A DNA stretch of 64,000 nt from Deltaproteobacteria bacterium (GTDB lineage Bacteria > Lernaellota > Lernaellaia > JACKCT01). A program made the position numbers and the translations under genes. The first letter of the stretch is position 1, and each line of letters starts with the position of its first letter. Below, one piece after another: positions 18,712 through 29,882 of the stretch. The notes below the pieces were generated by a model. The model saw nothing but the letters and a program-made list of their open reading frames with translations. It searched no databases and was not told the origin of the DNA. The stretch spans positions 310,001 through 374,000 of the forward strand of contig JAOSJX010000022.1 in the NCBI GenBank assembly GCA_027493875.1, given 5' to 3'.

Positions 18712-19357
18712 ATGAAAGTCGGAGTGTTGGGAACCGGAGACGTTGGTCACGCGCTGGGCAATGGATTCATCGCGCTCGGCCACGAGGTCAAGATGGGAGC
18801 GCGCGACGCCGCCAACGAAAAAGCCGCCGCCTGGGCGAAAGCGGCGGGCGACAAGGCGAGCCACGGAACGTTCGCGGACGCCGCGGCGTTCGGCGAGCTG
18901 ATCGTGCTCGCGACGCTCGGCGCGGCCAACGAGGCGGCGATCGAGGCGGCGGGCATCGACAATTTCGACGGCAAGGCCGTTGTCGATACGACCAACCCGC
19001 TCGATTTTTCCGCCGGCATGCCGCCGAAACTGTACGTCGGGCACACGGACTCCGCGGGCGAGCAGGTTCAACGCCTTCTTCCGAAAGCGCACGTCGTCAA
19101 GGCGTTCAACACCGTCGGCAGCCCGCACATGTTCCGCCCCGAATTTCCGGACGGCCCGCCGGACATGTTCATCTGCAGGCAACGACGACGGCGCGAAGGC
19201 GCGCGTCGCGGATTTCCTTTTGAAGCTCGGCTGGGGCGTGGTGGACATCGGCGGCATCGAGGGCTCGCGCTATCTCGAGCCGATGTGCCTGACGTGGGTG
19301 CTGCACGGCGTGCGCAGCGGAAGCTGGAATCACGCGTTCAAGCTGTTGCGCAAGTAG
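18712..19357 (+). CDS. NADPH-dependent F420 reductase-like / coenzyme F420-type dinucleotide-binding protein (frameshifted)
   Basis: The start MKVGVLGTGDVGHALGNGF shows the N-terminal GxGxxG Rossmann motif. Conserved blocks VLATLGAANEAAIEAAG, VVDTTNPLDF and HVVKAFNTVGS are typical of the NAD-binding F420-reductase (NpdG/Fno-like) superfamily, which in non-F420 organisms includes uncharacterised NADP-dependent reductases. The frame breaks near 19177-19180 (MFIC.GNDDG) and continues to LLRK. It starts 27 bases after the selD stop, so the two may be co-transcribed. Whether it uses F420 cannot be told. Confidence 0.75.
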
Positions 19358-19361
19358 GCGG

Positions 19362-20544
19362 CTACTGTAGCCATTTGCGCTCGACGAGGTAGAACGTGCC
19401 GGTCCCGCCGGTCGAGTTCTCCGCGTAAAGCACCAGCACGGTTCCGTCGGCGTTCATCTCCACGATCTTGGGTTCCTCATCGTTTTCGGCGAGCCAATCC
19501 GTCACGTCGATCACCGAACCTTTCTCAAGTGATTCCGGATTCAGGACGTAGACACGCTGATCGTGGGGGTCGCCGTTGATCCCGACGGCGAACGCGCCGA
19601 ACGGATCGAAGGTCAGGTATCGCGGATAGGTTCCGATATCGTATTCGCCGAAGGACTGCTTGAAATTCAACGTGTTGATCTGATAGACGGCGTCCCCCGG
19701 CCCGTTGCCCGAGCCGCAAGGAAAGACGAACGAGTCCCCGTCCGGCGCCAGCGTCAGGCTTTGGCCGTTGGAGCCGAGCGAGCCGGTCTCGTTGACCTCC
19801 TCGATATTGAGATCGTCGTTGTAAAGGTCGATTCGCATCACCGACGCGGGCGAAATGCCGGCATTGGCCACCAAGGCGCGCAACCCGCCGCGGTCAACGG
19901 CGATCATGCTGGGCGACGGAATCCCGTCATCCCAGGTGACCTCGGTGAGATATTCCTGAGCGTATTCGTCGAGAATTTCGATCCCTCCCGCGTCGTTGAC
20001 GACGTAGACTTTCCCGTTGCCGCCGATGGCGATCGCGACGGGATGATGCTGGAGATCGACGGTTCCCTGGCCTTTGGAGCCGTTGTCGACCCAGGTGACG
20101 GCGGTCTCGCCGCGGGTCGCCACCCAAAAACGGTAGCCGCCGGGATTCATGTCGATATCCACGGGCATGAGGCCGACGGGGATGCGGTCCTGAACCTCGA
20201 AATCCTCCGTATCGAGAATGATCACCTCGTCGTGTCTGGTATCCGTGGCGAACATCATCTCCCCCTCGACCGCCGCGACGATCGCGCTGATCTGCCCCTG
20301 GGCGGAAACCGCGGCGTATGACGGCGAAATGACGTCGTCGTCCGCGTCGTCGTCGGTCGCGCTATCGTCGTCATCGTCCTCGCCGTCGTTGCCATCGTCG
20401 TCGGGCACGACGCCGGAGCCGTCGTCGTCGTCGAGAAAGGTCCCGGCCGACTCGTCGTCGTCATCGTCCGCCGGCGCGCAGGAAAAGCGCCGCGGCGGCG
20501 GCCATAAGCAAGGTGACAAGCGAAAATCCGAGCAGTAAACGCAT
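19362..20544 (-). CDS. YVTN/NHL-type beta-propeller lipoprotein with poly-Asp stalk (frameshifted)
   Basis: The ATG at 20544 has GGAGG eight bases upstream. The signal MRLLLGFSLVTLLMAAAAAL leads to a lipobox LSC after removing one T from the T4 run (20483-20486). A stalk of about 60 residues rich in Asp (ADDDDDES, DDDDGSGV, DDDADDD) follows. The head is a propeller with repeated strands: FATDTRHDEVIILD, PVGLMPVDIDMNP, GKVYVVNDAGGIEIL, YPRYLTFDPFGAFAVG. This is the pattern of YVTN surface-layer repeats. The protein should display a propeller away from the outer membrane. Its function is unknown; it sits beside two kelch propeller proteins. Confidence 0.8.
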
Positions 20545-20591
20545 CGCGGCGGCCTCCGATTGTCAACAACTCGTGACGACGCCTTTATATC

Positions 20592-20614
20592 AAAAAGGGC
20601 GGCTCGCGCCGCCC
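20592..20614 (-). terminator. Intrinsic terminator after the first kelch paralogue
   Basis: On the minus strand GGGCGGC-gcga-GCCGCCC is followed by TTTTT, 35 bases after the stop at 20650. Confidence 0.85.
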
Positions 20615-20649
20615 CCCTGGTTATCGAGGCCGAGTCGACTAACGAAGCA

Positions 20650-22018
20650 TCAGCATCCGCAGCGCCCGCCGTCATCGTCGTTGTCGTCGTCGTCAGCCGC
20701 GTCGTCATCGTCGGCGTCGTCATCCGACACGTCATCGTCCGTGGCATCGTCGTCGACGTCGTCCGTATCGTCGTCGGCGCTGTCGTCATCGGCATCGGAA
20801 AGGACTTCAAACGCGTCTTCGACCTCCGTGGTCTGGTCTTTCTCCCCGATCACCCTCAATCCATACAAACCGTCCGCGAGATCCGCGGGAACGGTGGCGG
20901 TGATTGTTTGGGCGTCCACGACCGCCAGATCATCAAGGGCGTAAACCGTCTTGTCCGCGCCAAACAGTTCCGCCGTTCCCTGTTCCTGGAAGAAACGGCC
21001 CGAGACGGTTAGGGAGGTTCCCGCCGGTCCCGTGGCCGGCGCGACGAGATCGACGTCCGGAACGCAGATCTGCCAGAGCTGATTGTCCGCGCGGTCGGCG
21101 GACGCCCCATCGCGGCCGCCGATCACGAAGACGCCGAACGAAGGATGATAAGCCGCGACCGGACCGACAACCGGAATGCCGATCGCCGTGCCGGTACTTG
21201 TCCAGTCCCCGTGAGGCGCGTGCGCTCCGTCAACGAATTGGTAGAACTCGTCGGTGGTTACCGGTGTCCAACCGTCTCCTCCGGCGGCGCCCCAGAGTTG
21301 TCCGCCCGCCGACACGACCAAGGCCTGCTGGCGCCCCTTGTTCATCTGATCTCCGCCTGACCACGCGCCGGCGGTAAGATCGTATATGAAGGTCTGCGAA
21401 AAATGCGTCCACCCGCCGGTGGCGTAAAGAAATCCGCCGTGATAGGTCAGATTGCCGAAGATACGGTCGTCGGGCAGCGGATCCCGAGCGGTCCACGGAC
21501 CGTCCGGCACGGGCTCCAGTTGATAGACCTCGTCCCTCTCCACCGTACCGTTGGCCGTGCCGCCCACGCAGTAGATCGCTTCGTCGCCGTCCGCCCCGCA
21601 GGTGAGACCATAAACTTGCAGCGGATACGGTTCGACGAACGTCTCCCCAGGCGTCGCCGTCGACGTCATACCGATAGACGACGTCGGAGAGAGTTTCCGC
21701 GTCGGTTCTTCCGGCCACCGCATAAGCGAATCCTCCGGCGACGGCGTAGCCGAAGCCGGCCAGCCCGACCGGCAATTTCGCGCCCGCGCTCCAAGTATCC
21801 GTGTCAGGATCGTAAACCCACGTGTCGTCTAACGGGGCGGGTTCGCCGGCGACCTCGCCGCCAAAAACCACGATTTTCCCTCCCGCTATCCCACCGCCGC
21901 TACCGAAGCGAGCTTGGGGAATCGGCGCGGCGTCGTTCGACCAGCCAAGCTCGCACCAATCCGCAGCGGCGCCCGACGCCAGCAAGAACACGACCGCCAA
22001 GACAACCGCGATCCGCAT
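20650..22018 (-). CDS. Kelch propeller protein with IPT/TIG-like domain, poly-Asp stalk and C-terminal Cys cluster
   Basis: The start at 22018 (MRIAVVLAVVFLLASGAAADW) is a signal peptide with GGGAGG six bases upstream. Kelch blades follow (DDTWVYDPDTDTWSAGAKLP, GGFAYAVAG), then an IPT/TIG-like immunoglobulin fold (GPAGTSLTVSGRFFQEQGTA), then about 45 residues of Asp with sparse Ala/Val/Ser/Thr. The last residues are DDDGGRCGC. One G too many in a C4/G4 run (21645-21648) breaks the frame at AW/ETFVEPY. It is a paralogue of 22294-23683; both contain DNQLWQICVP. The C-terminal Cys cluster at the end of a stalk may be an attachment signal, with the propeller as the exposed head. Confidence 0.8.
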
Positions 22019-22238
22019 CACGCACCTCCCGGCCGCTACCTCGAGCGTTTCGCCGACGACAAGATTTTCCTGCGTCTCCCTTGGCCCGTACAGTGATGTT
22101 TTTGAGATTTGCAACCTGCTGCTCGATCGCAACGGCGCTCAGGTCAAGCCGAGTTTACTGGGATTGAAGAGTCCGGCGGAGTCCATGATATTCTTCACGT
22201 CCTTCACATCGATCATGCTTGAGCCGTTTAACAAAACA

Positions 22239-22266
22239 CCAAGGGGCGGCTTGCGCCGCCCCTTGG
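22239..22266 (-). terminator. Intrinsic terminator after the second kelch paralogue
   Basis: CCAAGGGGCGGC-ttgc-GCCGCCCCTTGG is a perfect 12-bp stem. On the minus strand it is followed by TGTTTTGTT, downstream of the stop at 22294. Confidence 0.85.
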
Positions 22267-22293
22267 TCTTCCGGTTAAGAACTCAGCGCCTCA

Positions 22294-23683
22294 TCAACAT
22301 CCGCAGCATCCGCCGTCATCGTCGTCATCATCGTCGTCGTCAGCCGCGTCGTCATCGTCGGCGTCGTCATCCGACACGTCATCGTCCGTGGCGTCATCGT
22401 CGACGTCGTCGTCGACGTCGTCGTCAACGTCGTCGTCGACGTCGTCGTCGCCCGTATCATCGTCGCCGGTATCGTCGTCCGTGTCGGCCAGGACTTCGAA
22501 GGCATCTTCCACTTCCGTCACCTGACCGAGCTCGCCGGTGAGAAGCAGGCCGTACATACCCGGCGCCAGGGTGTCGGGGATGTCGCCGGTGATCGTCGTG
22601 TCGTTGCTTATATCGAGATTGTCGAGGTCGTAGACGGCTTTCGCGGTGTCGAAGAGTTGCGCGTCGCCGGTCTCTCCGAAGAATTTGCCGTCGATGGTGA
22701 TCGACGTTCCGACCGGTCCGCTCGCCGGTGTCACGTTGTCGAAGAACGGAACGCAGATCTGCCAGAGTTGGTTGTCGTCCTGATCGGTCAATGTACCGTC
22801 ACGGCCGCCCATGAAGAACACGCCGTACTCCGGATGATAGACGCCCACTCCGCCCATAAGCGCCGTGCCGATGGTGGTGCCGGTCGTCTCCCAGGTGCTG
22901 AAGTCGAAGACCTCGTCTTCCGTGGACCGCGGTGTCCAAGAGTTGCCGCCGCCCGTCGCCCAGAGCAGGCCGCCCGCGGCCACCAGGGCGTCACGCTGAT
23001 ACCCGGCGTTTTGAGAATCGACGGTGGAGTACGTATTGCCGTCGATATCATAGGCGTAGGTCACGTTATCGTTCGGCCATCCGCCCGTAAGATAGATCAT
23101 GCCGTCGAAATAAGCCGCCGAACCGAACATTTTGCCGGCGGGCATCGCCGTGATCGACGTCCACGCTTCGTCCGAGCCGATCTCGTATTTCGCGGCGTAG
23201 GTGCTCACGGTCGCGCCGTCCGGCGTGCCGCCGAAACAATAGACGTAGCCGTCTTCCCCCGGCGCAGGCAGGCGCCCACGCGTGGAGCGGATACGCGAAC
23301 GTCAGGGTCGTCCACGAATCGCCGTCGATGTCGTATTCGTGGACGTCGTCCGTGTAGGTTTCCGATCCGTTCTGCCCACCGACGAGATAAGCATAGCCTT
23401 CAGCGACCGCAAACCCGAAATCGAGCGTCGCTTCCGGGACCGTGTCGCCCGCGGACCAGGTATCGCCGTCGGGATCATAAATCCACGTCGTATCGAGGAT
23501 CGCCACCGTGTTGTTGTCGTATCCGGCGAACGTAATGACTTTTCCGTCCCACAATCCGCCACCGGGATGAAGATTTCCCTGCGGCAACGGTTCCGCCGTG
23601 TTTGTCCAACCCATCGTGCACCATGCCGCGAGCGCGACCCCCGGCAACGCCAGCACGAAAAGAAATGCCGCCAACCATTTCAT
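22294..23683 (-). CDS. Kelch propeller protein with IPT/TIG-like domain, poly-Asp stalk and C-terminal GGCCGC
   Basis: The start at 23683 (MKWLAAFLFVLALPGVALAAW) has GGAGGG five bases upstream. Kelch blades follow (LDTTWIYDPDGDTWSAGDTV, EYDIDGDSWTTL, YLTGGWPNDNV), then an IPT/TIG-like domain (GPVGTSITIDGKFFGE...AFEVL). A poly-Asp stalk of about 60 residues has a regular DDDV period, and the C-terminus is DDDGGCCGC. One base too many in the C5 run (23256-23260) splits it at ACAGG/EDGYVYC. The organisation is the same as in 20650-22018, so the pair arose by tandem duplication. No membrane helix follows the stalk, unlike MYXO-CTERM proteins, so the Cys cluster itself would have to be the anchor or cross-link site. 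Confidence 0.82.
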
Positions 23684-23848
23684 CCTCGCCCTCCTTCGCG
23701 TATGCCGGCTTCCCGCCGCGGATTGCCGCGGCGCCGTCGGGCCGGTCTGGAAAATAACGGTGACGTTATTGTCCCGCCGCCGGCGATCGCATGGGTAGAC
23801 CAGTTCGTGAGACTGAAACGATTCGAACGATTTGATGGATTTGTGCGG

Positions 23849-25268
23849 TCAGGGAAGACCGAGTTTACCGGGATTAAAGATGCCGGCCGGGTCCATGACG
23901 GCCTTCACGTCGCGCATCAGGCGGCGCATGCCCGGGTCGATGCGTTCTTCGAGGCGGCGCCACGCCCAGATGGGTGTCTTGTACATGATAAAGCCGTGGC
24001 GCGTGGCGAGTTCCAGCAATTCCTCATTGAGCGAACGCACCCGCGCGACTTCCTCTTCGTTCTTCTTGTCGAAGGTGACGATGAGGCGGAAGACGATAAA
24101 GTGGCCGCCGCGCATGGGGCGGCTCACGATGAGCGGCGGGAAGCCGCGCTCGGTCATGAGCGCCATGCCCTCCTCCACCGCCGGGATCATGCGCGACATC
24201 GGGCCGTAGGTCCCGATCCACGAGAGCCCGCCTCCGCCGTGGCCGGTGAGGAATTTCAAGTCCGTCGGAAAATCGGCGAACCCCGAAAGCTGCGGCTGCG
24301 CGCGGACGAGGGTGTGGATGTCCAGCGGGTCCTCGAAGCGATCGCCCTGGGCGCGCACTTCGTCGAGCACGCGGGCGAGGATGTCCTCTTTCGCACGCAT
24401 CTCGGCCTTCGTTTCCGCCGTGAGATCCACGTAGAGAAAGAAGATCGGTTCGCCGGGCTGCGGTGACGGATCGGGATGCGCGACGCCCATCATCATCTTG
24501 GCCGACGGCCAGGACAGACCGCCGATGTCGTCGCAGATTTCCGTCCGGCACAGCCGGCTCATGGCGCGGTAGGTGCCGCGGGCCGAATAGGACAGGATGA
24601 ACAGACGCCGGTTGAGCGGGTGTTTGGGCCAGAGTTGGAACGCGATTTTCGTGACGATGCCCGTTGTTCCCTGCCATCCGACGAAAAGTCCGGTCAACCC
24701 CGGAAAGGGAACCAGCCCGAACGGAATATCGGACAGCGCCCACGAACCGATGCGCGCGAGCGTGCCGTCGTGACGCACCACCTCGAGTCCCGCGATCCAA
24801 TCGGATTGGTCGCCGTACTTGAGGGAGCGGTTCGTCAGCCCGCCGAGGAGCGCATTGGCAAACACCGACGTGTGCGGCGGCGCGAGGGAATAGCCGATCG
24901 TCAGCGGCCGGTCTTTGAGATGGTCCTTCATCATCTGCTGCGTGACGCCGGGTTCGATGACGGCGACCATGTCGTCTTCGTGCGTTGCGAGGATGCGGTT
25001 CATGCGGGAGAGATCGAGAACCAGACCGCCCGGCGCGGGAAGCGCCAGCCCGCCGACGTTGGTCCCCGCGACGCGTCCGGTGATCGGCGTTTTCGTCTCG
25101 CCGCAGCGTTTGACGATCGCCTGAATCTGCTCGACGGTCGTGGCGAAGGCGACGAGGCCGGGATCGACCGGATCGATCTCCGTGTAGTCCTCGCGGTAAT
25201 CGGCGAAGTCCCGCGGGATCGGACAGGACGTTTTCGGCTCCGAGAAGTTCGACGAGAAAGTCTTTCAC
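23849..25268 (-). CDS. FAD-linked oxidase (PCMH/VAO superfamily, glycolate-oxidase or D-lactate-dehydrogenase like)
   Basis: The GTG start at 25268 overlaps the upstream gene's stop (GTGA) and has GGAGG. The N-terminal FAD domain contains ITGRVAGTNVGG and LDLSRMNRILATHEDDMVAV, then SVFANALLGG and GWQGTTGIVTKIAFQLWP. The C-terminal substrate domain ends MDPAGIFNPGKLGLP, a hallmark of FAD oxidases of the VAO/GlcD group. One G in excess near 25215 breaks the N-terminus (DPA/DFADYREDY). It would oxidise a hydroxy acid or alcohol; the substrate is unknown. Coupling to an SCP2-like protein suggests a lipid or steroid-like substrate, which is inference. About 472 residues. Confidence 0.83.
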
Positions 25269-25667
25269 GACGCGCCTCCCGCGTTTTTGGGTTCGGCGAT
25301 AAACGGCAGCAGGCGGAGGAGAAAGAACGGGTCGCCGCCGATGCGAATACGCCCGGTGAGGAAAGAGCGGACAAGGTTGCGGCGCAGCACGACGTCGAGC
25401 AGCGCGGGCATGGCGCCGACGACGCGGGCGCGGGCTTTGGCGCTCGGGCCGGAAGTCACGACGACGCTTCCGCCGTCGAAGCGCAATCCCGCCGCCATGC
25501 CCCCGGCGCGGATTTCGACCTCGCCGCTGAGCGTTTTGGCGCGCGCCGATTTTTTTCGGGTCTTCCAGGTTCGCCGCGAGCAGACCCTTCATGATGAGCG
25601 CGAGAAGATTCGCGCGCTCAGGATTCTCCACGCGGACGCGTTCCGCACGATCCGTTGCCGTTTCCAT
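25265..25667 (-). CDS. SCP2 sterol-transfer-like small protein (frameshifted)
   Basis: The start at 25667 (METATDRAERVRVENPERAN) has GGAG seven bases upstream. The 133-residue protein has the SCP2 layout: a helical N-terminus, a beta-sheet (SGEVEIRAGGMAAGLRFDGG, VVVTSGPSAKARARVVG) and a C-terminal hydrophobic helix (GGDPFFLLRLLPFI). One A too many in an A7 run (25550-25556) splits the ORF at EDPKK/SARAK. The stop overlaps the FAD-oxidase start by four bases, so the two proteins are probably made together. SCP2 domains bind lipids or CoA esters; the partner role here is inferred. Confidence 0.65.
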
Positions 25668-25707
25668 CGCCGTTCTCCATCGTGACAATAAAGATCAACT
25701 TCATTCT

Positions 25708-26406
25708 CCCTGGGAGCGCCGAGCCCCAGCTCGGCCCGTCATGGCAGATCATACTCACGGGCGCTGCTCCAAGGCCATAGCGCCGCCGCCTCGACCAGCC
25801 TAGCTTTAACCGGGTTCTGGTGAATGTAGGCGATGGCAGTCCGATAGTGTTTTTCATCCCGGATATAGCGATCCCAGTACTCGCGCATCCAAATACTCTT
25901 GAGTCCACCAGATGCCGATTGGCGTGTTTGTAGCTCCATCTCCCTGATTCGTCGCGCCGTATAACTTTTCCATGACTGCACGATCTTGCCGAGTGCCATT
26001 CCCTCGTACACCCGAATCAGCACGTGCACGTGATTAGGCATCACGACCCATGCGATAAGATCGTATCGCTCTAACGCAAAGCGATACCATGTATCCACCA
26101 CGCACGCCGCGGCCCGCGGATCGCGCAACAAACAGGAACCGTGACCCGCGTCCAACCAACCTTCTAAACGGCGGCGGCGTTCGGCATCCGCCCTATGAGG
26201 CTCGTCCGAGTTAATTCCTGTTCGATCACGCGAAGCATCTCGGCGGTCAGGCAGTCTGAGAGTCGATAAGTGATGGACTGCAACAGCCCCGGATGATCCC
26301 GATGCGGTAAGTATCCCCGGCTGTACCATCCTTTCGATGGCGATGACGTCCGGACTTCGTCCGGCCGGTCGTTGTTCGGGCCGAGCTGGGGCTCGGCGTT
26401 CCCAGG
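25708..26406. mobile_element. REP-flanked RAYT element (inverted repeats plus transposase)
   Basis: A 28-30 base repeat at 25708-25738 recurs inverted at 26377-26406 with one mismatch in the core. Each copy contains the palindrome CCGAGCCCCAGCTCGG. They bracket a Y1 (HUH-type) transposase gene, the classical arrangement of a REP-associated tyrosine transposase. It sits between the SCP2-like gene and the GGDEF gene and touches both. Confidence 0.75.
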
Positions 26407-26424
26407 AGCGGTCGCACGCATCAT
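25739..26424 (-). CDS. REP-associated tyrosine transposase (Y1_Tnp, RAYT; frameshifted)
   Basis: The N-terminal GWYSRGYLPHRDHPGLLQSI is the usual RAYT opening. The HUH motif is VVMPNHVHVL, and the catalytic Tyr candidate lies in REYWDRYIRDEKHY; YIHQNPVKARLV closes the domain. RAYTs nick and move REP palindromes as single strands. One A appears lost near 26208 (EQEL/NSDEPHRAD). The only upstream ATG in frame (26424) overlaps the GGDEF stop and makes the REP itself coding (GNAEPQLGP), so the true start could be later. The stop lies one base from the left REP. Confidence 0.8.
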
Positions 26425-27317
26425 TCCTTCTCGCCCCAGATCGTCACGCGGGCTTTGCCGGCGCGTTTGGCTTGGTACATCGCCATGTCCGCGTTTTGCG
26501 AGAGGGTCGCGAAGTCCTTGCCGTGGCGCGGCGCTTCCGCAATCCCCGCGCTGAAGCTGGCGGAAAATCCCGCCGCCTCGCCGCACGCCTCGCCGAAAAG
26601 CCGCATCAGATCGTTCATTCGCCCGAGCGCGGCGCGGGCGTCCGAGTCCGCGAACAGCACGACAAATTCCTCGCCGCCGTAGCGGCCGGCGATGTCGCTT
26701 TCGCGCGTTCCGGCGCTAAGCACGCCCGCCAACGTCTTGAGCACGCGGTCGCCCACCGCGTGGCCGTGCGTGTCATTGATTTTTTTGAAGTCGTCGATGT
26801 CGAGAAAGACGAGCGCCGCGCTGTGATTGCCGCGCGACTCGCGCTTGAGTTCCGACGCGACGGCCTCCTCCAGCGTTTGTCGATTCAACAGGCCGGTGAG
26901 CGAATCGGCCCGCGCCTGAAGCGCCGCGGCTTTCACCCGGCGCAGCACCGCGCGCACGCGGGCGATGAGCACCGGCGGCTCGAAAGGCTTGGTAATATAG
27001 TCCTGCGCCCCAAGATCGAGGCCATGGACCTGATCGTCGGATTCGCTGCGTCCGGTGAGAAAGATGAAGGGGATATTTTTCGTTTCCGGGTCCTCGGACA
27101 ACCGGCGGCGCAACTCGAAGCCGTCCATCTCCGGCATTTCGACGTCGGAGATAATCAGGTTCGGCGCCTCGCGGCCGATGAGCGGCAGCGCCTCGACAGC
27201 GCTCGCCGCGGCATGGATGCGGTAGCCCTCGCGCTCGAGGACCATCGTCAGGATGCGCCGCAGGTATTGGTCGTCGTCCACGACGAAAATCGTCCCGAGG
27301 TTCGGCCCGGTCGTCAT
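26421..27317 (-). CDS. Response regulator with GGDEF diguanylate cyclase domain (PleD-like)
   Basis: This intact 298-residue protein has a receiver domain (1-125) with acidic pocket VVDDDQ, phosphoacceptor D58 in IISDVEMP and K110 in ITKPFE. The GGDEF domain (about 135-298) has the active-site GGEEF at 214-218 and metal-binding LVFLDIDDFKKIND. Phosphorylation should trigger dimerisation and c-di-GMP synthesis, controlling surface or biofilm behaviour. There is no obvious RxxD product-inhibition site before GGEEF (RESD at 205-208 is at the right distance and may serve). No histidine kinase lies next to it. Confidence 0.93.
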   Translation of the reverse strand: MTTGPNLGTIFVVDDDQYLRRILTMVLEREGYRIHAAASAVEALPLIGREAPNLIISDVEMPEMDGFELRRRLSEDPETKNIPFIFLTGRSESDDQVHGLDLGAQDYITKPFEPPVLIARVRAVLRRVKAAALQARADSLTGLLNRQTLEEAVASELKRESRGNHSAALVFLDIDDFKKINDTHGHAVGDRVLKTLAGVLSAGTRESDIAGRYGGEEFVVLFADSDARAALGRMNDLMRLFGEACGEAAGFSASFSAGIAEAPRHGKDFATLSQNADMAMYQAKRAGKARVTIWGEKE

Positions 27318-27471
27318 TGGTTGATCATCCGCATGCGCGCCACTTTAACCGCGACGCGTGGCGAGGCACAACAAAAAACGAGAATTGGTCAACGATATGC
27401 GATAAAGGGGGGGACGGCGCACCGGCGAGCCGGAGAACCTTTAGACGCTCACCGTGAAGTGGCCATCGCCG

Positions 27472-27500
27472 TTGACAGGCGGGATCGAGGCGCCTATAGA
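27472..27500 (+). promoter_or_regulatory. Sigma70 promoter of the ClC gene
   Basis: TTGACA (27472-27477), a 17-base spacer and TATAGA (27495-27500) form a near-consensus promoter 28 bases before the ATG at 27529. Confidence 0.82.
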
Positions 27501-27528
27501 GGCGCAGGCCAGGAGGGACGGCGCCGCG

Positions 27529-29882
27529 ATGGCCCGCGTTTGGACCTTATTTCAACGGCTCGCCGAACGACTCGAAGCCCGGTTGCAGCCGGTTTTCGCG
27601 CGCTTCCAGATCAGCGTTCAATGGGTTCTTCTGATCGCGGCGTCGGTGATCGGCGTGATCGCCGGCGTCGGCGCGATCGCCTTCAAACTGCTCATCAACG
27701 CGCTGGAAACCTTTTCCTTTCAAGTCGCCACGTGGCTCGGCGAGGCGACGCACACCTTCGCCACGCACTACCACGCGTTCGCCGATTTTCCCTGGTGGCT
27801 GAAGATCGCGATTCCGACCGTGGGCGCGGCGGCCGTCGGCCCGCTGACATACTTTTTTCGCGCGCGAGGCTAAAGGCCACGGCGTGCCGGAGGTTATGGA
27901 CGCGGTGGCGCGCAAGGGCGGCGTGATCCGCAAGCGCGTGGCGGCGGTGAAGACGGTCACGAGCGCCATCTCGATCGGGACGGGCATGAGCCTCGGGTCC
28001 GAAGGCCCGATCGCGCATATCGGCGCGTCGTTCGGGTCGGGCGTCGGCCAACTCCTGCGTCTGGGGCCGGAGCAGATGCGTCTGCTGGTGGCGTGCGGCG
28101 CGGCGGGCGGCATCGCGGCGGTCTTCAACGCGCCGATCGCCGGCATGTTCTTCGCCATGGAGATCATTCTCGCGGACTTCGCCATCGGCGCGATGTCCGC
28201 GCTGGTGCTGTCGAGCGTGGTGGCGACCATCGTGTCCGCGCGCGGCGTTCGGCAACTACCCGGCGTTCAAGATTCCGCCGCATTTCACGCTCGGCGCGCC
28301 GCTCGAAATCGTCGCGTACATCGGCCTGGGCATCGCGGCGGGCGCCGTCGCGGTGTCATACACGCGGATGCTGTATCTGGCGGAAGACACTTTCGACCGC
28401 ATGAAGCGCGTGCCCGAGTGGGCGCAGCCCATGATCGGCGGCGTGATGGTCGGGGCGATCGGCATTTGGGTGCCGCACGTTTTCGGCGTCGGCTACAACA
28501 TCATCGACCTGATTTTCCTCGGCAAGCTGGGCATGGGCTTTCTCGCGTTCCTCGTGGTCGCGAAGATGGCGGCGACGTCGATCTCGCTCGGCTCCGGCAG
28601 CTCGGGTGGCGTGTTCGCGCCGTCGCTGGTGATGGGCAGCGCGCTGGGCGGTTCGTTCGGCCTGGCGCTCCAGCATTTTTTTCCCACGCCGATCGAGCCG
28701 GGCGCCTATGCCGTGGTCGGCATGGCCGCCGTGGTCGCCGCCACGACGCACGCGCCGATCACCGCGATGCTGATCGTCTTTGAAATGACGGACGGCTACG
28801 AAGTGATTCTGCCGCTGATGGTGTCGTGCGCGATCGCGACGATGATCAGCCGGTGGCTTTCGCGCGAGTCGATCTACTCGCTCAAGCTGGCGCGGCGCGG
28901 CGTGGTGCTGGCCGGCGGACGCGAGGAATCGATTCTCCGCTCGATGCGCGTGGCGAATGTGATGCGGACGACGTATGAAAGCATCGCGCGGGATATGCCG
29001 TTCGACCGCGTCGTCGATATCGTGCTGCACCACGACGAGAGCGAATATTACGTCGTGGACAATTCCGGGCGGCTGCTGGGCACGATCAACTTGTACGTCA
29101 TCAAGGACCTTATTCAGGAAACGGGGCTCGGACCGCTGGTGCTGGCGCACGATGTGATGATGACGGGCACGCCGTTCCTGACGCCGGAGATGTCGCTGGC
29201 GGACAGCCTGAAACGATTGACGTTCAAGAGCATCGAACAGTTGCCCGTGGTGGCCAGCGAAAACGACCAGCGGATTCTGGGGACGCTGTCGCGGCAGGAC
29301 GTGATCGACACGTACAACCGCGAGATCCTGCGCATGTCCGCGCACGGCTTGCGGATGATTCAGCACTCGGGTCACGGTGACCATCATCGGCACGTGGACC
29401 TGCAGCCGGGTTTCGAAACGCGCGAGATTCCGGTGCGCGGGCGGCTGGTCGGCAAGACGCTGGCGACGCTGAACCTGCGCGCGAATTTCGGGATCAACTG
29501 CGTCGCGGTCAAGGAAGGCGGGCGCGAGAGCACGTTCGAGGACGCCGTGCCGGACCCGCGCGAAGTGCTCAAAGACGGCGACGTGTTGGTGTGCATCGGA
29601 ACCAAAGATCAGCTTGCCAAGCTCGCCGAAGGCGACGTGGAGGCCGGGCTCGAAACGCGCGAAATCGCGGTGGGCGGCGCGCTCACCGGCAAAACGCTGG
29701 CGGGACTGAATATGCGCGCCGAGTACGGGCTTAATTGCGTGGCCATCAAACCCGCGGACCCGGCCGGCGGCCCGACGACCATCTTCCCCGAACCCGGCCG
29801 CGTGCTCGCCGACGGCGACATCCTCATTTGCTCCGGCTACGACGAGCAGTTCGAGAAGTTCAGCGCCGCGCAAAAATACTGA
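27529..29882 (+). CDS. ClC-family chloride channel/transporter with CBS pair and two TrkA-C domains (frameshifted)
   Basis: The ATG at 27529 lies after AGGAGGG. The ClC membrane core has GMSLGSEGPIAHIGA (GxEGP with the gating Glu, residue about 158) and SSGGVFAPSLVMG (GxFxP). Two CBS-type modules (about 29,000-29,330) follow, with TPEMSLADSLKRLTFKSIEQ. Two TrkA-C (RCK-C) modules end the protein, each with REI.V.G.L.GKTLA.LN.R...GINCVA. About 784 residues. Shifts: T6 at 27853-27858 (YFFAREAKGHG) and a G near 28245 (SARAFGNYP). The extra ligand-binding modules suggest gating by nucleotide or ion signals. It could be a channel or an H+/Cl- exchanger. Confidence 0.88.

Noticed and set aside
27547..28230. 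Minus-strand ORFs opposite the ClC gene
   Set aside because: They are shadows. The plus strand has both ClC selectivity motifs and a consensus promoter.
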